A stretch of DNA of 57,948 nucleotides from Bacillota bacterium (GCA_021821085.1 JAKACV010000012.1:1-57948); one strand, 5' to 3'. Shown: positions 9,185 to 18,280, counted from the first letter of the stretch. The notes: a model not told the origin generated them from the letters alone. Made by a program: numbers and translations.

Positions 9185-10852
9185 ATGAAACGGAATAAAC
9201 TGCGTTTGCTCGGAGTCGTCGCTTCTATGGCGATGCTTGGTACTGCCCTTGCTGGATGCGGCACCCAAACGGCAACATCACCATCAGCTTCTGGTACAAC
9301 TACGTCGAGCAATCAGCCGGTGTATGGTGGAACATTGACGATGGACTTGTCCAGTCAATTTCCACACCTTGATCCGGCAAAGGCGTATGATACGACTTCT
9401 GACGACGCTGTTGAGCAGTTCTATAATCAACTAGTCACCTATCAGGGTGCAACGAATAAGATTATTCCTGATTTAGCAACCTATACAGTGTCTGGTGGTG
9501 GAAAAGTATACACGTTCCATATTAAAAAGGCGAAGTTTTGGAATGGCGATCCTGTCACGGCACAAAGCTTTATTACCGAATTTGATCGCGTGCTCGAGAA
9601 TAGTATGCAATCAGGGGGGCAAGGTTTTGTCGATCCGTTGATTCAAGGGTCTGCAGCCTATGTGGCCGGTCATGCGAAGACAGTTTCCGGGTTAAAGGCA
9701 CTTAATCAAAATACGCTGCAAATTACGTTACTGCATCCTAGTGCCACATTCTTATATGTGTTAGCTATGCCATTCTTCTCGGCTGTAGATCCCTCTTATG
9801 TGGCTGCGCATCCTGAGCCCTACATTGATACACATCCGATGGGGACAGGCCCATTTGAATTGGCCTCTTATACGCCAGGTAAAGATTATATCTTGAAGAA
9901 AAATCCTAATTACTTTATTAAAGGGATTCCATACCTGAATAAGATCGTTTTTAATATTAACAATTCACCAAGTGCTGTGTTGTTTCACTTTGAGCAAGGT
10001 CAGACAGGGCTGATTTCGTGGAACCAAAACGGGATTCCGCCTGAGGATTACCTCCCGCTCATGAACAATCCAAAGTATAGCGGCGATGTTGTGAAACAAA
10101 CTGAGGTGGCTATCAATTATCTTGGATTGAATACCAAAGTTGGGCCTACAGCAAATGTGAATGTACGGCGTGCGCTTGAACATGCAGTGAACAAACAAGT
10201 GATCGTACGGATTTTGGATGGGCTTGCTGTTCCCGCAAATCAGATCATCCCACCGAGCATGCCGGCTGGTTATGAGTCGACTTTGCCTGCGAATGCGCAG
10301 TACACCTATGACCCGGCGCTTGCCAAGAAATTGCTTGCAAAAGCGGGGTATCCAACTGGATTTAGTACGACAATTTATACGGATAACACTAGTCCGACAG
10401 ACTTGAAGACGGCTGAAGCTGTGCAGCAAATGTTTGCGCAAGTAGGCGTACATGCTACTGTCAATCAAACGTCTTGGAACACATTTTTGACTAACAATGA
10501 AACAGGGAAACAAGGTATATTTACGCTTGCGTGGTTCGAGGATTTCCCAGATCCATCCGACTTTTTGAATACACTGTTTAATTCGAATGAAGCTCCAGTG
10601 AACAATTCAACGAATTACAGCAATCCTCAAGTTGATGCGTTGTTGAATGAAGGAGCGACCATGCCTGCTGGTACCGCACGTGATAACGTGTATAAGCAAG
10701 CACAAAACATCATCATGTCGCAAGCGCCGTGGATTCCACTCGTGTATCCAGTTTATGATGCGGCGGTACAACCTTGGGTTAAAGGATTTTACATCAATCC
10801 AAACTTGATGGATCCATTGCAAAACATTTGGATTGCTCCGCATAGCTCTTGA
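9185..10852 (+). CDS. Peptide ABC transporter substrate-binding lipoprotein, copy 2
   Basis: Family 5 solute-binding lipoprotein, 555 residues, a close paralogue of the 6275 gene. Signal peptide with lipobox TALAGC and Cys25, the same linker type and the same fold motifs (WNGDPVTAQSF, YTPGKDYIL, RRALEHAVNKQ). A longer reading frame is open from 9056, but ATG 9185 has AAGGAGGA 6 nt upstream and starts exactly at the signal peptide, so it was chosen. The DNA differs from copy 1 at many third positions, so the duplication is not very recent. It probably shares the single permease/ATPase set, giving a second ligand specificity or expression mode (inference). Confidence 0.9.
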   Translation: MKRNKLRLLGVVASMAMLGTALAGCGTQTATSPSASGTTTSSNQPVYGGTLTMDLSSQFPHLDPAKAYDTTSDDAVEQFYNQLVTYQGATNKIIPDLATYTVSGGGKVYTFHIKKAKFWNGDPVTAQSFITEFDRVLENSMQSGGQGFVDPLIQGSAAYVAGHAKTVSGLKALNQNTLQITLLHPSATFLYVLAMPFFSAVDPSYVAAHPEPYIDTHPMGTGPFELASYTPGKDYILKKNPNYFIKGIPYLNKIVFNINNSPSAVLFHFEQGQTGLISWNQNGIPPEDYLPLMNNPKYSGDVVKQTEVAINYLGLNTKVGPTANVNVRRALEHAVNKQVIVRILDGLAVPANQIIPPSMPAGYESTLPANAQYTYDPALAKKLLAKAGYPTGFSTTIYTDNTSPTDLKTAEAVQQMFAQVGVHATVNQTSWNTFLTNNETGKQGIFTLAWFEDFPDPSDFLNTLFNSNEAPVNNSTNYSNPQVDALLNEGATMPAGTARDNVYKQAQNIIMSQAPWIPLVYPVYDAAVQPWVKGFYINPNLMDPLQNIWIAPHSS

Positions 10853-10886
10853 ATTGTCAAGTTGACGGTATGAACTATTGAAAAGA

Positions 10887-10934
10887 GAAAGAGAGTGCAC
10901 AAGCCCTTGTGAACTGGGAAGTGCGCTCTCTTTC
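10887..10934. terminator. Shared hairpin terminator between binding protein 2 and argS
   Basis: GAAAGAGAG (10887-10895) pairs with CTCTCTTTC (10926-10934), with extra pairing of TGC/GCG inside. On the minus strand it is followed by a pyrimidine-rich CTCTTTTC stretch; on the plus strand the T-rich tract is poor. It lies between the two convergent stops. Confidence 0.6.
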
Positions 10935-10938
10935 TATG

Positions 10939-12693
10939 TTAAATTTGTGCGGGGTGCAAGATGCCGAGTAGATCGAGTGCCGATCGAATCGTCAGGCGCG
11001 TTGCATCAGTGAGGGCTAGACGTACCGTTTTTACACCGGGTTCTGCACCTAAAATCGGACAATCGTGGTAAAAACGATTAAATGCTTGCGACACGTCTAG
11101 AATTTGCTTCGCGATTAGTGACGGATCAGATTCCACTATTGCTCGGTATCGCATGTTTGGATATAGACTCAGTTGTTTTGCCAATTGCCATGTTGCGTCA
11201 TCGATTACCGCATGGTTGGATAGAGAGGTTGCATCATGTGTAAGTGCGAGCGCCTCGGTGATCACCACCGCTTCTTTTGGTGATTCATTGTCTCGTAACA
11301 CAGTCGCTTTGCGTAAAACGGAACATGCGCGTGCATGAGTATACTGTACATAGGGGCCTGTTTCGCCATCAAAGGCTACTGCTTGATCTAAAGAGAACTC
11401 AATGTCGTGTAAGCGATGTGTCTTTAGATCGTTAAATATGACAGCCCCTACACCGATCGCCTGCGCAATTTCTTGCGCATTCGCGAGATCAGGGTTTTTC
11501 TCTGAAATGATGACTTGCGCTCGATGAATCGCCTCGTCTAACACCTCTTGTAACCGGACGACCTGTCCTTTACGTGTGGACATCTTTTTGCCGTCAATTT
11601 TCATCAGTCCAAACGCGACATGCTCACAGTCTTTTGCAAAGGAATAGCCCATGCGTTCAAGTACATGGAAAAGTTGGCGAAAGTGTAGACGTTGCTCACC
11701 TCCCACAACATACATGAGACGAATGGCGCCTAACGATTTATGGCGATAAAGTGCTGCTGCTAAATCGCGAGTGGCATAGAGTGTGGCGCCGTCCGATTTA
11801 CGAATGAGGCATGGGGGGAGAGAGAATTGATCAAGTAAAACAACATCTGCTCCTTCACTTTCCACAAGCAGGTGGCGCTGTGCAAGTTCCGTTACAACGG
11901 CATCCATCTTGTCATTGTAAAAGCTCTCTCCAAGTACATGGGTAAAGGGAGTGCGCAGGAGTTCATACGTGCGATTAAACTCATCGAGACTTACTTTGAC
12001 AATCCAGCGCCAGAGCTCCGTCGCAGCCTGGTCGCCGTCTTCTAGTTGTTTGAATGCAGCACGAGCCGCATCCTCAAGTTCTGCGTGTTCCTTTTCCTCT
12101 TCGTGAAATCGCACATAAAGTTGATTGAGTTCATGAATTGGGTTTTTTCTAATTATATCTGCATCGCCATAAAGATGATAGGCGACAATCATCTTTCCAA
12201 ACTGTGTACCCCAATCTCCCAAGTGATTGATGCGTAGGGTAGTGTAACCAGCTGATTCGAGTAAGTTTGCCAGAGCCGTTCCAATAATTGTCGAGCGTAA
12301 ATGGCCCATGGAGAATGGCTTTGCGATATTTGGCGATGAGAGATCAATGGCGACGATTTGACCTGCTCCTTCAGAACTCGTGAAAAAGGACTGATCTCTG
12401 GCGAGCGCATCGAGCCACATGGATACTGCAGCCAGGCGGTTCAAATGGATATTCACATAAGGTCCGGTGGCTTCTGCTCGCAGTACAATAGGAGCTTTCT
12501 GGAATATTTCGACAAGGTCAATAGCGATACTCTGCGGACTTTTTTTCAATTCTTTCGCCAGGCGAAAGCACGGTAGCGCTAAGTCACCGAGTGATGGATC
12601 TGGCGGTATTTCCAACCATTCCGTGAGGGATGTTTGGCCAACCATCGCATATTCAGCCAAATCTCTTAGGATCCATTCTTTGATGCCATACAC
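10939..12693 (-). CDS. argS: Arginyl-tRNA synthetase
   Basis: Class I aminoacyl-tRNA synthetase charging tRNA-Arg. An N-terminal Add-1-like domain (LEIPPDPSLGDLALPCF) is followed by the HIGH-equivalent FSMGHLRS near residue 128, the KMSK-equivalent KKMSTRKG near 368 and a C-terminal DALR-type anticodon domain (FNRFYHDCPIL). The open frame extends back to 12813, but a TATAAT box at 12736-12741 puts the transcript start near 12729. GTG 12693, with AAAGGGG upstream, is the first sensible start, giving 584 residues. Monocistronic, convergent with the second binding-protein gene and divergent from the TPR gene. Confidence 0.93.
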   Translation of the reverse strand: MYGIKEWILRDLAEYAMVGQTSLTEWLEIPPDPSLGDLALPCFRLAKELKKSPQSIAIDLVEIFQKAPIVLRAEATGPYVNIHLNRLAAVSMWLDALARDQSFFTSSEGAGQIVAIDLSSPNIAKPFSMGHLRSTIIGTALANLLESAGYTTLRINHLGDWGTQFGKMIVAYHLYGDADIIRKNPIHELNQLYVRFHEEEKEHAELEDAARAAFKQLEDGDQAATELWRWIVKVSLDEFNRTYELLRTPFTHVLGESFYNDKMDAVVTELAQRHLLVESEGADVVLLDQFSLPPCLIRKSDGATLYATRDLAAALYRHKSLGAIRLMYVVGGEQRLHFRQLFHVLERMGYSFAKDCEHVAFGLMKIDGKKMSTRKGQVVRLQEVLDEAIHRAQVIISEKNPDLANAQEIAQAIGVGAVIFNDLKTHRLHDIEFSLDQAVAFDGETGPYVQYTHARACSVLRKATVLRDNESPKEAVVITEALALTHDATSLSNHAVIDDATWQLAKQLSLYPNMRYRAIVESDPSLIAKQILDVSQAFNRFYHDCPILGAEPGVKTVRLALTDATRLTIRSALDLLGILHPAQI

Positions 12694-12735
12694 AGGTTGG
12701 TTCGCCCCTTTATCTCTTTCATAATATATCCTTTC

Positions 12736-12764
12736 ATTATAGACAAAACGATTCTGGACAGCAA
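12736..12764 (-). promoter_or_regulatory. Promoter of argS
   Basis: Read on the minus strand: TTGCTG, 17-nt spacer, perfect TATAAT, about 45 nt upstream of the chosen GTG start. Confidence 0.55.
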
Positions 12765-12794
12765 TTTTAGGTGTGGAATGCTGCTTTTGACGGC

Positions 12795-12824
12795 ATGACA
12801 ATGAAAACAACACTGTGATATACT
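12795..12824 (+). promoter_or_regulatory. Promoter of the TPR gene with extended -10
   Basis: ATGACA at 12795-12800, 18-nt spacer, TATACT at 12819-12824 preceded by TGA (extended -10 TGn). About 55 nt upstream of the ATG, with AAGGAGG between. Divergent from the argS promoter. Confidence 0.6.
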
Positions 12825-12879
12825 TCGCTTAACAATAACTTTAATTTACTCTCAGAAGGCAAGTTAAGGAGGCTACTTC

Positions 12880-14562
12880 ATGGAAGAACGGGAGAAAAAC
12901 TCGAAAATTGTACCGTTTGAGCCAGATGCTGCCTTTTTCTTTGAGCGAGGAGTTCGATTTCTCAATCGACACGATTTGTCTCGTGCATTAAAATCGTTTG
13001 AGCGTGCGGTACAATGTGAACCAAGTAATGCGGTGAATCATTGCAATTTGGCTGGCGTCTTATCGGAATTGGGTGATTTTGAGAAATCAAACGAAATTCT
13101 ACAAAGCGTTTTAACGGATCTCGCGCCAGACATGACGGAATGTTATTTCTATATGGCCAATAATTATGCAAACCTTGGGGAATATGAGTTAGCGGAAGAA
13201 CATGTCGTTAAATATTTGGAAGTTGATCCAACGGGAGAGTTTGCACCGGATGCTGATGAGATGCTTGATGTTCTCATTCATGAATTTGGTGGTGGAGACA
13301 TCCTGCGTGAAAGTAGGCGTAAACAACAGGAGTCAAGTAAAGAACACGATCTTGCTCGAAATTTATTAGAAGAAGGGAAGTTTCATGAAGCAAGTGCATT
13401 GCTTGCGAAAGAAATTGAGTTGCAGCCAGATGCGGTAGCTGCGCGCAATAACCTTGCGTTGGCCAAGTATTACCTGGGCCACATTGATGCTGCGATTGAA
13501 CTTACACGTGAAGTTCTTGAGTTAGAATCGAAAAATGTTCATGCATTGTGTAATCTTGCTGTATTTATTCGACACCGTGGTCAGCATGAGGAATATCGTC
13601 AATTGATTTCGCTTTTGACGAAGTTAATGCCCCTCCAATTTGATCAAGGATACAAGTTGGCGACAACATTGGGTATTTTAGGTGAGCATCAAGCTGCCTA
13701 TCGTATTTTTTTGCAACTCGTGCAGTTTGGCGATCGGCATGATCCAACTCTATACTTTGCATTGGCGGCAGCAAGCGCAAATTTAAATCGCTTCAAACAA
13801 TCGCGACAGTGGATGATGGAGGTACAAGCGCTTGATCCAGAGAGCGGAATCGCCGATTATTATTTGCAGGAAATTGACCGTGCGATTGAAAAGGGTGATC
13901 GGGTGCTCCTTAGCTATAGCTACCAACTTCCATTTCATTTACGATCGAACCTGAATTCGCAGACACGGACAGGGACATTTGCTAAAATTGGCGCGTGGGC
14001 AAAGGATCCTACGGTTCGTTCTTCCCTGTATTTTGCCTTGTTTAGAGGTCCGCGGGCAACGAAACGCGAAGCACTTCAAGCATTAGTTGTACTGCATGAT
14101 GCGGAGACGATTCATATTTTACGCGACTTTGTCCGTGATCCTACTCAGGGTGAAGACATGGTGTGGAATGGGCTGTTTGTATTGCAGTCCATGCACGTGA
14201 CAGGAGCGGTGGAGGCATTTGTAGGAGGTCAATTGGTCACGTTGCAGTTGCCTGCGCGCGACGAACGAATGTTCTCGTGGAATGCGATATTGGAAGCTGT
14301 GTATCATGAAGTGGAGGAAGCGCTACTCGTGCGGGATACGGATTTGGTCGATCTTGCCTACGAAATTTGGATTCGTTATTTGATGAATGTTTATACGGAT
14401 TTACCGAAAATCGTAAAACGCAGAGTGTGGTCTGCTGCCTTGGAATATGTGGTTCGCCGGACCTCAGGGAGAACAGAGCCTCAAGCGATTGTGGCGAGTC
14501 GTTACGAAGTCTCCGTCAAGGCGCTCGCGAAGGCCGCACAAGCCATTACGATGACACTATAA
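12880..14562 (+). CDS. Tetratricopeptide-repeat protein (YvcD-like)
   Basis: 560-residue soluble protein. Residues about 15-130 and 140-330 consist of degenerate 34-residue TPR units, with typical N-L-A and Y-L-G positions (NHCNLAGVLSELGDFEKSNE, ARNNLALAKYYLGHIDAA). The C-terminal 200 residues form a helical, HEAT-like region with no recognised motif. B. subtilis has a TPR gene, yvcD, at the same place between his and the rapZ block, which supports orthology. No signal peptide or membrane helix. Function unknown; TPRs suggest a scaffold for protein partners. The stop codon lies inside the 5-bp target duplication of the repeat that follows. Confidence 0.8.
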   Translation: MEEREKNSKIVPFEPDAAFFFERGVRFLNRHDLSRALKSFERAVQCEPSNAVNHCNLAGVLSELGDFEKSNEILQSVLTDLAPDMTECYFYMANNYANLGEYELAEEHVVKYLEVDPTGEFAPDADEMLDVLIHEFGGGDILRESRRKQQESSKEHDLARNLLEEGKFHEASALLAKEIELQPDAVAARNNLALAKYYLGHIDAAIELTREVLELESKNVHALCNLAVFIRHRGQHEEYRQLISLLTKLMPLQFDQGYKLATTLGILGEHQAAYRIFLQLVQFGDRHDPTLYFALAAASANLNRFKQSRQWMMEVQALDPESGIADYYLQEIDRAIEKGDRVLLSYSYQLPFHLRSNLNSQTRTGTFAKIGAWAKDPTVRSSLYFALFRGPRATKREALQALVVLHDAETIHILRDFVRDPTQGEDMVWNGLFVLQSMHVTGAVEAFVGGQLVTLQLPARDERMFSWNAILEAVYHEVEEALLVRDTDLVDLAYEIWIRYLMNVYTDLPKIVKRRVWSAALEYVVRRTSGRTEPQAIVASRYEVSVKALAKAAQAITMTL

Positions 14563-14719
14563 GAGGTTGTTCAAAAAGGGGCGAGAACTCTGCGGCGCAG
14601 GGCTTCGGCTTGTGCTGGACATGCGTGCTCATGTACCACCTATCGTACACTCCGCGCGCATGTCCAGACTTCACCAAACCCCTGCTTGCATCTTACCTCA
14701 ACCCTTTTGGAACAGACAC
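14563..14719 (+). mobile_element. 157-bp palindromic MITE-like repeat, copy 1
   Basis: Element flanked by TATAA on both sides (14558-14562 and 14720-14724). The ends GAGGTTGTTC and GAACAGACAC are inverted repeats, imperfect in the last bases. Arms match in boxes at 14563-14585/14697-14719, 14597-14608/14674-14685, 14615-14625/14657-14667 (CTGGACATGCG) and 14632-14636/14645-14649 (TGTAC), around CACCTATC. The last five bases (GACAC) differ from the GGCTC end of the other copies and match the left flank instead. It lies between the TPR stop and selB. No coding capacity of its own is supported. Confidence 0.85.
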
Positions 14720-14742
14720 TATAAGAGGATCGGTGGTTACGC

Positions 14743-16647
14743 GTGGATTTCGTGATTGTGGGTACGGCTGGACATATCGACCATGGTAAAACTGCGTTGG
14801 TTAAAGCGCTTACGGGAATTGATACGGATCGAACACGCGAGGAAAAAGAGCGGGGCATTTCCATTGAACTTGGATTTGCCCCGCTCTTATTGCCAACGGG
14901 ACAACGCATTGGGATTGTAGATGTACCTGGTCATGAGCGATTTATTCGCAATATGTTGGCGGGTGCTGGCGGGATGGACCTGATTTTACTTGTGATCGAT
15001 GCGCGTGAAGGCATGATGCCACAAACGCGTGAACATGTGGATATTTTACAAATGCTTGAATTAACTGAAGGGATCGTGGTTGTTACAAAAGTGGATCTTG
15101 TGGACGATGAATGGCTTCTACTTATGCATGAGGAAATTCGCTCACAGCTGAGAGGCACATTTTTGGAGAACAGTCCGCTAGTAGATGTCTCTGCCCTGAC
15201 AGGTCAAGGATTAGATGAGTTGCGTGTCGTCATTGCAAAGTCAATTTCACACGTTCAGCCCAAATCAAGTGTGGGTGCACTTAGGCTACCACTTGATCGC
15301 GTATTTACTGTCACGGGATTTGGAACCGTTGTAACAGGCACGGTGTGGCGAGGACAAGTGCATGTGGGTGATATGATGGAACTGTTACCTGCCAAAGAAC
15401 AGGTGCGTATTCGGTCAATTCAAGTGCATGGAGAACAAGTGCAAACGGCTGTAGCCGGTCAGCGGGCTGCCGTGGCTTTTACAAGTGTACGTACGGATGT
15501 GAGACGGGGGATGACACTTGCTGAACCAAAGGTTCTGAACCCAAGCCGTTTACTTGATGTGCGTATACGCGTATTGCCAGATAGCCCATTTGCTTTGCAT
15601 CATCGGACGCGTGTGCGCTTTTACAACGGAACCGCAGAAGTGATTGGACGGATGTTGCTCCTGCGCGATCAAGAAGTACTTGCTGGGGAGGAGGGACTCG
15701 CACAAATCCTGTTAGAGCAACCTGTGGTGGTTGAAGCACGAGACCACTTTGTCATCAGAAGTTTCTCACCAATGCATACGCTTGGTGGCGGGGTTGTCAT
15801 TGATCCACATCCTGTTCGGCTACATCGTCGTCATAGTGAGGCTGTTTTTGAGCAGTTGATGCGACGTGAAGGTGGCAGTTTGCATGAACGAGTGCTCGAT
15901 GCGATCATATCAGATCCTGAACTATCTTTGGTCGATTTAGCAAGTCTAACGGGAGCCTTGCAAGAGGAAGTAGAAGCGACTCGAATGGAGCTTGTTGCGT
16001 TTGGAGAGGTTATCTGCTATGAAGGCCAATTGTGGATTCCGACAAGTCGGATGGCAGCATGGGCAAGTGAATTTCTAGTAGGTTTAGATGATTACTACAG
16101 AAAAAATACATATGATGTATGGATGCCAAAATCGGTCGTCTATCAAATGCTAAAGGCGCTTGGTGTTCCAATGCGAGTGCAGGATGTTTTGTTGCAGGAT
16201 TTATCGGAGAATGGTCATATTGTTGTGGAGACAGAACGCGTGCAAAAAGAGGGACGGCAAGTTTCGCTATCGCTTGAAGAAAAGAAGATCAGTTCTCTAA
16301 TTATGGACCAGATGAAAGAACATCCTTTTTCCCCACCAACCGTTCAAGAACTTGAGAAAGATTATAAAGGGCAAGAGAAGAGGGTACGGCAAGTTCTTCA
16401 TGCGCTTGTGCAGGCAGATGAAGTCACTTTTCTTAACCAAGAGATCTTTTTGTCTCCACGCGCATTGCTTCATGTTGAAGCGGCAGTGCGCGAATTGTAC
16501 GACGAGCAAGGACCGTTTACGGTTGCAGATGTTCGAGATCAATTAGCGACGAGCCGCAAATTTGCAGTGGCTATCCTTGAATATTTTGATCGCCAGAAAA
16601 AAACACGCCGCAATGGAGATGTGCGTGTGTATCTTCGCCGTGGATGA
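14743..16647 (+). CDS. selB: Selenocysteine-specific elongation factor SelB
   Basis: Translational GTPase delivering Sec-tRNA to UGA codons bearing a SECIS element. G1 motif GHIDHGKT at residues 10-17, G3 DVPGHE near 59, G4 TKVD near 115, then EF-Tu-like beta domains, and a C-terminal half with four winged-helix domains that bind SECIS RNA (the stretch from about 380 to 634 has the expected size). 634 residues, full length. GTG start with GGTGG 6 nt upstream. SelA, SelD and tRNA-Sec are not in this window, so selB is orphaned here. It is followed 38 nt later by aroA, and the pair is bracketed by inverted repeat copies. Confidence 0.93.
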   Translation: MDFVIVGTAGHIDHGKTALVKALTGIDTDRTREEKERGISIELGFAPLLLPTGQRIGIVDVPGHERFIRNMLAGAGGMDLILLVIDAREGMMPQTREHVDILQMLELTEGIVVVTKVDLVDDEWLLLMHEEIRSQLRGTFLENSPLVDVSALTGQGLDELRVVIAKSISHVQPKSSVGALRLPLDRVFTVTGFGTVVTGTVWRGQVHVGDMMELLPAKEQVRIRSIQVHGEQVQTAVAGQRAAVAFTSVRTDVRRGMTLAEPKVLNPSRLLDVRIRVLPDSPFALHHRTRVRFYNGTAEVIGRMLLLRDQEVLAGEEGLAQILLEQPVVVEARDHFVIRSFSPMHTLGGGVVIDPHPVRLHRRHSEAVFEQLMRREGGSLHERVLDAIISDPELSLVDLASLTGALQEEVEATRMELVAFGEVICYEGQLWIPTSRMAAWASEFLVGLDDYYRKNTYDVWMPKSVVYQMLKALGVPMRVQDVLLQDLSENGHIVVETERVQKEGRQVSLSLEEKKISSLIMDQMKEHPFSPPTVQELEKDYKGQEKRVRQVLHALVQADEVTFLNQEIFLSPRALLHVEAAVRELYDEQGPFTVADVRDQLATSRKFAVAILEYFDRQKKTRRNGDVRVYLRRG

Positions 16648-16685
16648 ACCTGACAATATCAAGTAGTTATTAGGAGAGAGTAGGC

Positions 16686-17987
16686 ATGAAGGACACATCA
16701 GAAGAGACGGTATATGAAGTCCCGATTTGTCGTCACCCCATCAGAGCGCAGGTGATTGTGCCAGGGTCAAAGTCGATTACGAATCGGGCGCTGCCGATGG
16801 CAGCTTTGGCAAACGGGAAGACTCGATTGCGTGGTGCTTTATTTTCGGACGATAGTCGCTATTTCATTCAATCACTACGCAGGTTGGGATATCATGTCGA
16901 GACAGACGAACTGATGAAAGAAGTCATTATAGATGGGGCTGGAACTGATCCACTTGAACATGAGCGGGGCCTTGATTTATTTGTTGGCAATTCGGGAACA
17001 AGTGCCCGTTTTTTATCTGCATTTGTGAGCCTCGGTAAAGGTCGTTATCGTATTGATGGCGTTCAGCGCATGCGGGAACGACCGATTGCTGCCCTATTGT
17101 CTGCATTGCGTGACCTTGATGTGCAGATCCACGACGAATTAGGTACCGGATGTCCTCCCATTTTGATTGAAGCAAACGGATTACGTGGTGGGAGAGTAGA
17201 GATGAACGGGAAAGATAGCAGCCAATTTGTGTCGGGTTTATTGATTGCGGCTCCTTATGCAAAAGAACCGATCTCGATTGTTGTGCAGGGAGAGTTGGTG
17301 TCTGCGCCGTATGTGGAGATGACATTAGCAATGATGAGGCAATTCGGTGTGCAGGTCGAAAAAAAGGGGAATATATTCCACGTGATTACAGGGGACTACC
17401 TTGCACAAGATTATGCCATTGAACCAGATGCATCTGGGGCTTCCTACTTTTTAGCGGCGACTGCGATTTGCGGAGGACAGGTCAGGATTATGGGCCTCGG
17501 ACAACAGTCGCTGCAAGGGGATGCAAGGTTTGCGCACATCCTTGCGGATATGGGATGTACAGTTCGGTATGAGAAGGAGTATATTGAACTGCTTGGACCA
17601 GTCGATGGGCTTAAAGGCATCGATATTGATTTGTTTGCTATGTCCGATATGGTGCCCACGTTAGCCGCGATTGCACCATTTGCTAAGGAAAAGGTGCGCA
17701 TCCGAAATGTGGCCAATGTTCGCATCAAAGAAACAGATCGCATTCGCGCGTGCGTTACGGAACTTCGTCGCTTTGGTGTTACGGTTACAGAATTTGAAGA
17801 TGGGATGGAAATAGAGCCGTGTGCGCAATTGCAGGAAGGTGTTACTGTACATACGTATGATGATCATCGTATGGCTATGGCTTTTGCCATCACAGGATTA
17901 AAAGTTCCGGGAACGCGCATCGCCAATCCAGCTTGCACGGCAAAAACGTACCCTGAATTTTTCCGGCATCTAGAAAATATAGTGTAG
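16686..17987 (+). CDS. aroA: 3-phosphoshikimate 1-carboxyvinyltransferase (EPSP synthase)
   Basis: Shikimate pathway enzyme joining shikimate-3-phosphate and PEP. 433 residues, with VPGSKSITNRAL near 27, NSGTSARF near 101, KDSSQFVSGLL near 178, catalytic Asp in MSDMVPTLA, and RIKETDRI and TYDDHRMAMAF late. The position of E. coli Pro101 is Phe, so the active-site loop is not the classic class I NAGTAMRP. ATG start behind GGAGAG. Downstream is the inverted repeat copy 2, which could act as its terminator. Confidence 0.93.
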   Translation: MKDTSEETVYEVPICRHPIRAQVIVPGSKSITNRALPMAALANGKTRLRGALFSDDSRYFIQSLRRLGYHVETDELMKEVIIDGAGTDPLEHERGLDLFVGNSGTSARFLSAFVSLGKGRYRIDGVQRMRERPIAALLSALRDLDVQIHDELGTGCPPILIEANGLRGGRVEMNGKDSSQFVSGLLIAAPYAKEPISIVVQGELVSAPYVEMTLAMMRQFGVQVEKKGNIFHVITGDYLAQDYAIEPDASGASYFLAATAICGGQVRIMGLGQQSLQGDARFAHILADMGCTVRYEKEYIELLGPVDGLKGIDIDLFAMSDMVPTLAAIAPFAKEKVRIRNVANVRIKETDRIRACVTELRRFGVTVTEFEDGMEIEPCAQLQEGVTVHTYDDHRMAMAFAITGLKVPGTRIANPACTAKTYPEFFRHLENIV

Positions 17988-18008
17988 TGAAACAACTGAA
18001 ATTTTATA

Positions 18009-18165
18009 GAGCCTGTTCCAAAAGGGTTGAGGTAAGATGCAAGCAGGGGTTTGGTGAAGTCTGGACATGCGCGCGGAGTGTACGATAGGTGGTACATGAG
18101 CACGCATGTCCAGCACAAGCCGAAGCCCTGCGCCGCAGAGTTCTCGACCCTTTTTGAACAACCTC
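18009..18165 (-). mobile_element. 157-bp palindromic MITE-like repeat, copy 2 (inverted)
   Basis: Reverse-oriented copy, flanked on the plus strand by TTATA (18004-18008 and 18166-18170), that is TATAA in element orientation. Same box structure as copy 1. It shares with copy 1 the TTTTGGAAC variant in the right arm, where copies 3 and 4 have TTTTTGAAC. It lies 21 nt after the aroA stop. Confidence 0.85.
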
Positions 18166-18280
18166 TTATAGTAATTTCCAGTCATGAGATCTTCATACGC
18201 TTGTAATAGCTATGCAATCTCGATGACGTATGATCTTCTTGTAGCACATTTGACCCCCTTTTGATGATTGTATCTGCGTG

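Noticed and set aside
12667-12722. 18-codon upstream open frame overlapping the argS start, as a possible leader peptide
   Set aside because: Its ATG lies only about 7 nt from the predicted transcript start, so its ribosome binding site would not be transcribed; it contains a single Arg codon.
14563-14719. Repeat as CRISPR, tRNA or a known REP/BOX element
   Set aside because: Copies are dispersed, not arrayed; there is no tRNA cloverleaf; length, 5-bp duplications and terminal inverted repeats fit a MITE better.
14590-14789. Open frames inside the repeat copies encoding a shared short peptide (for example around [17 protein letters not shown])
   Set aside because: They occur only because the copies are nearly identical DNA; they lack ribosome binding sites, run into different flanks, and are better explained by the palindromic structure.
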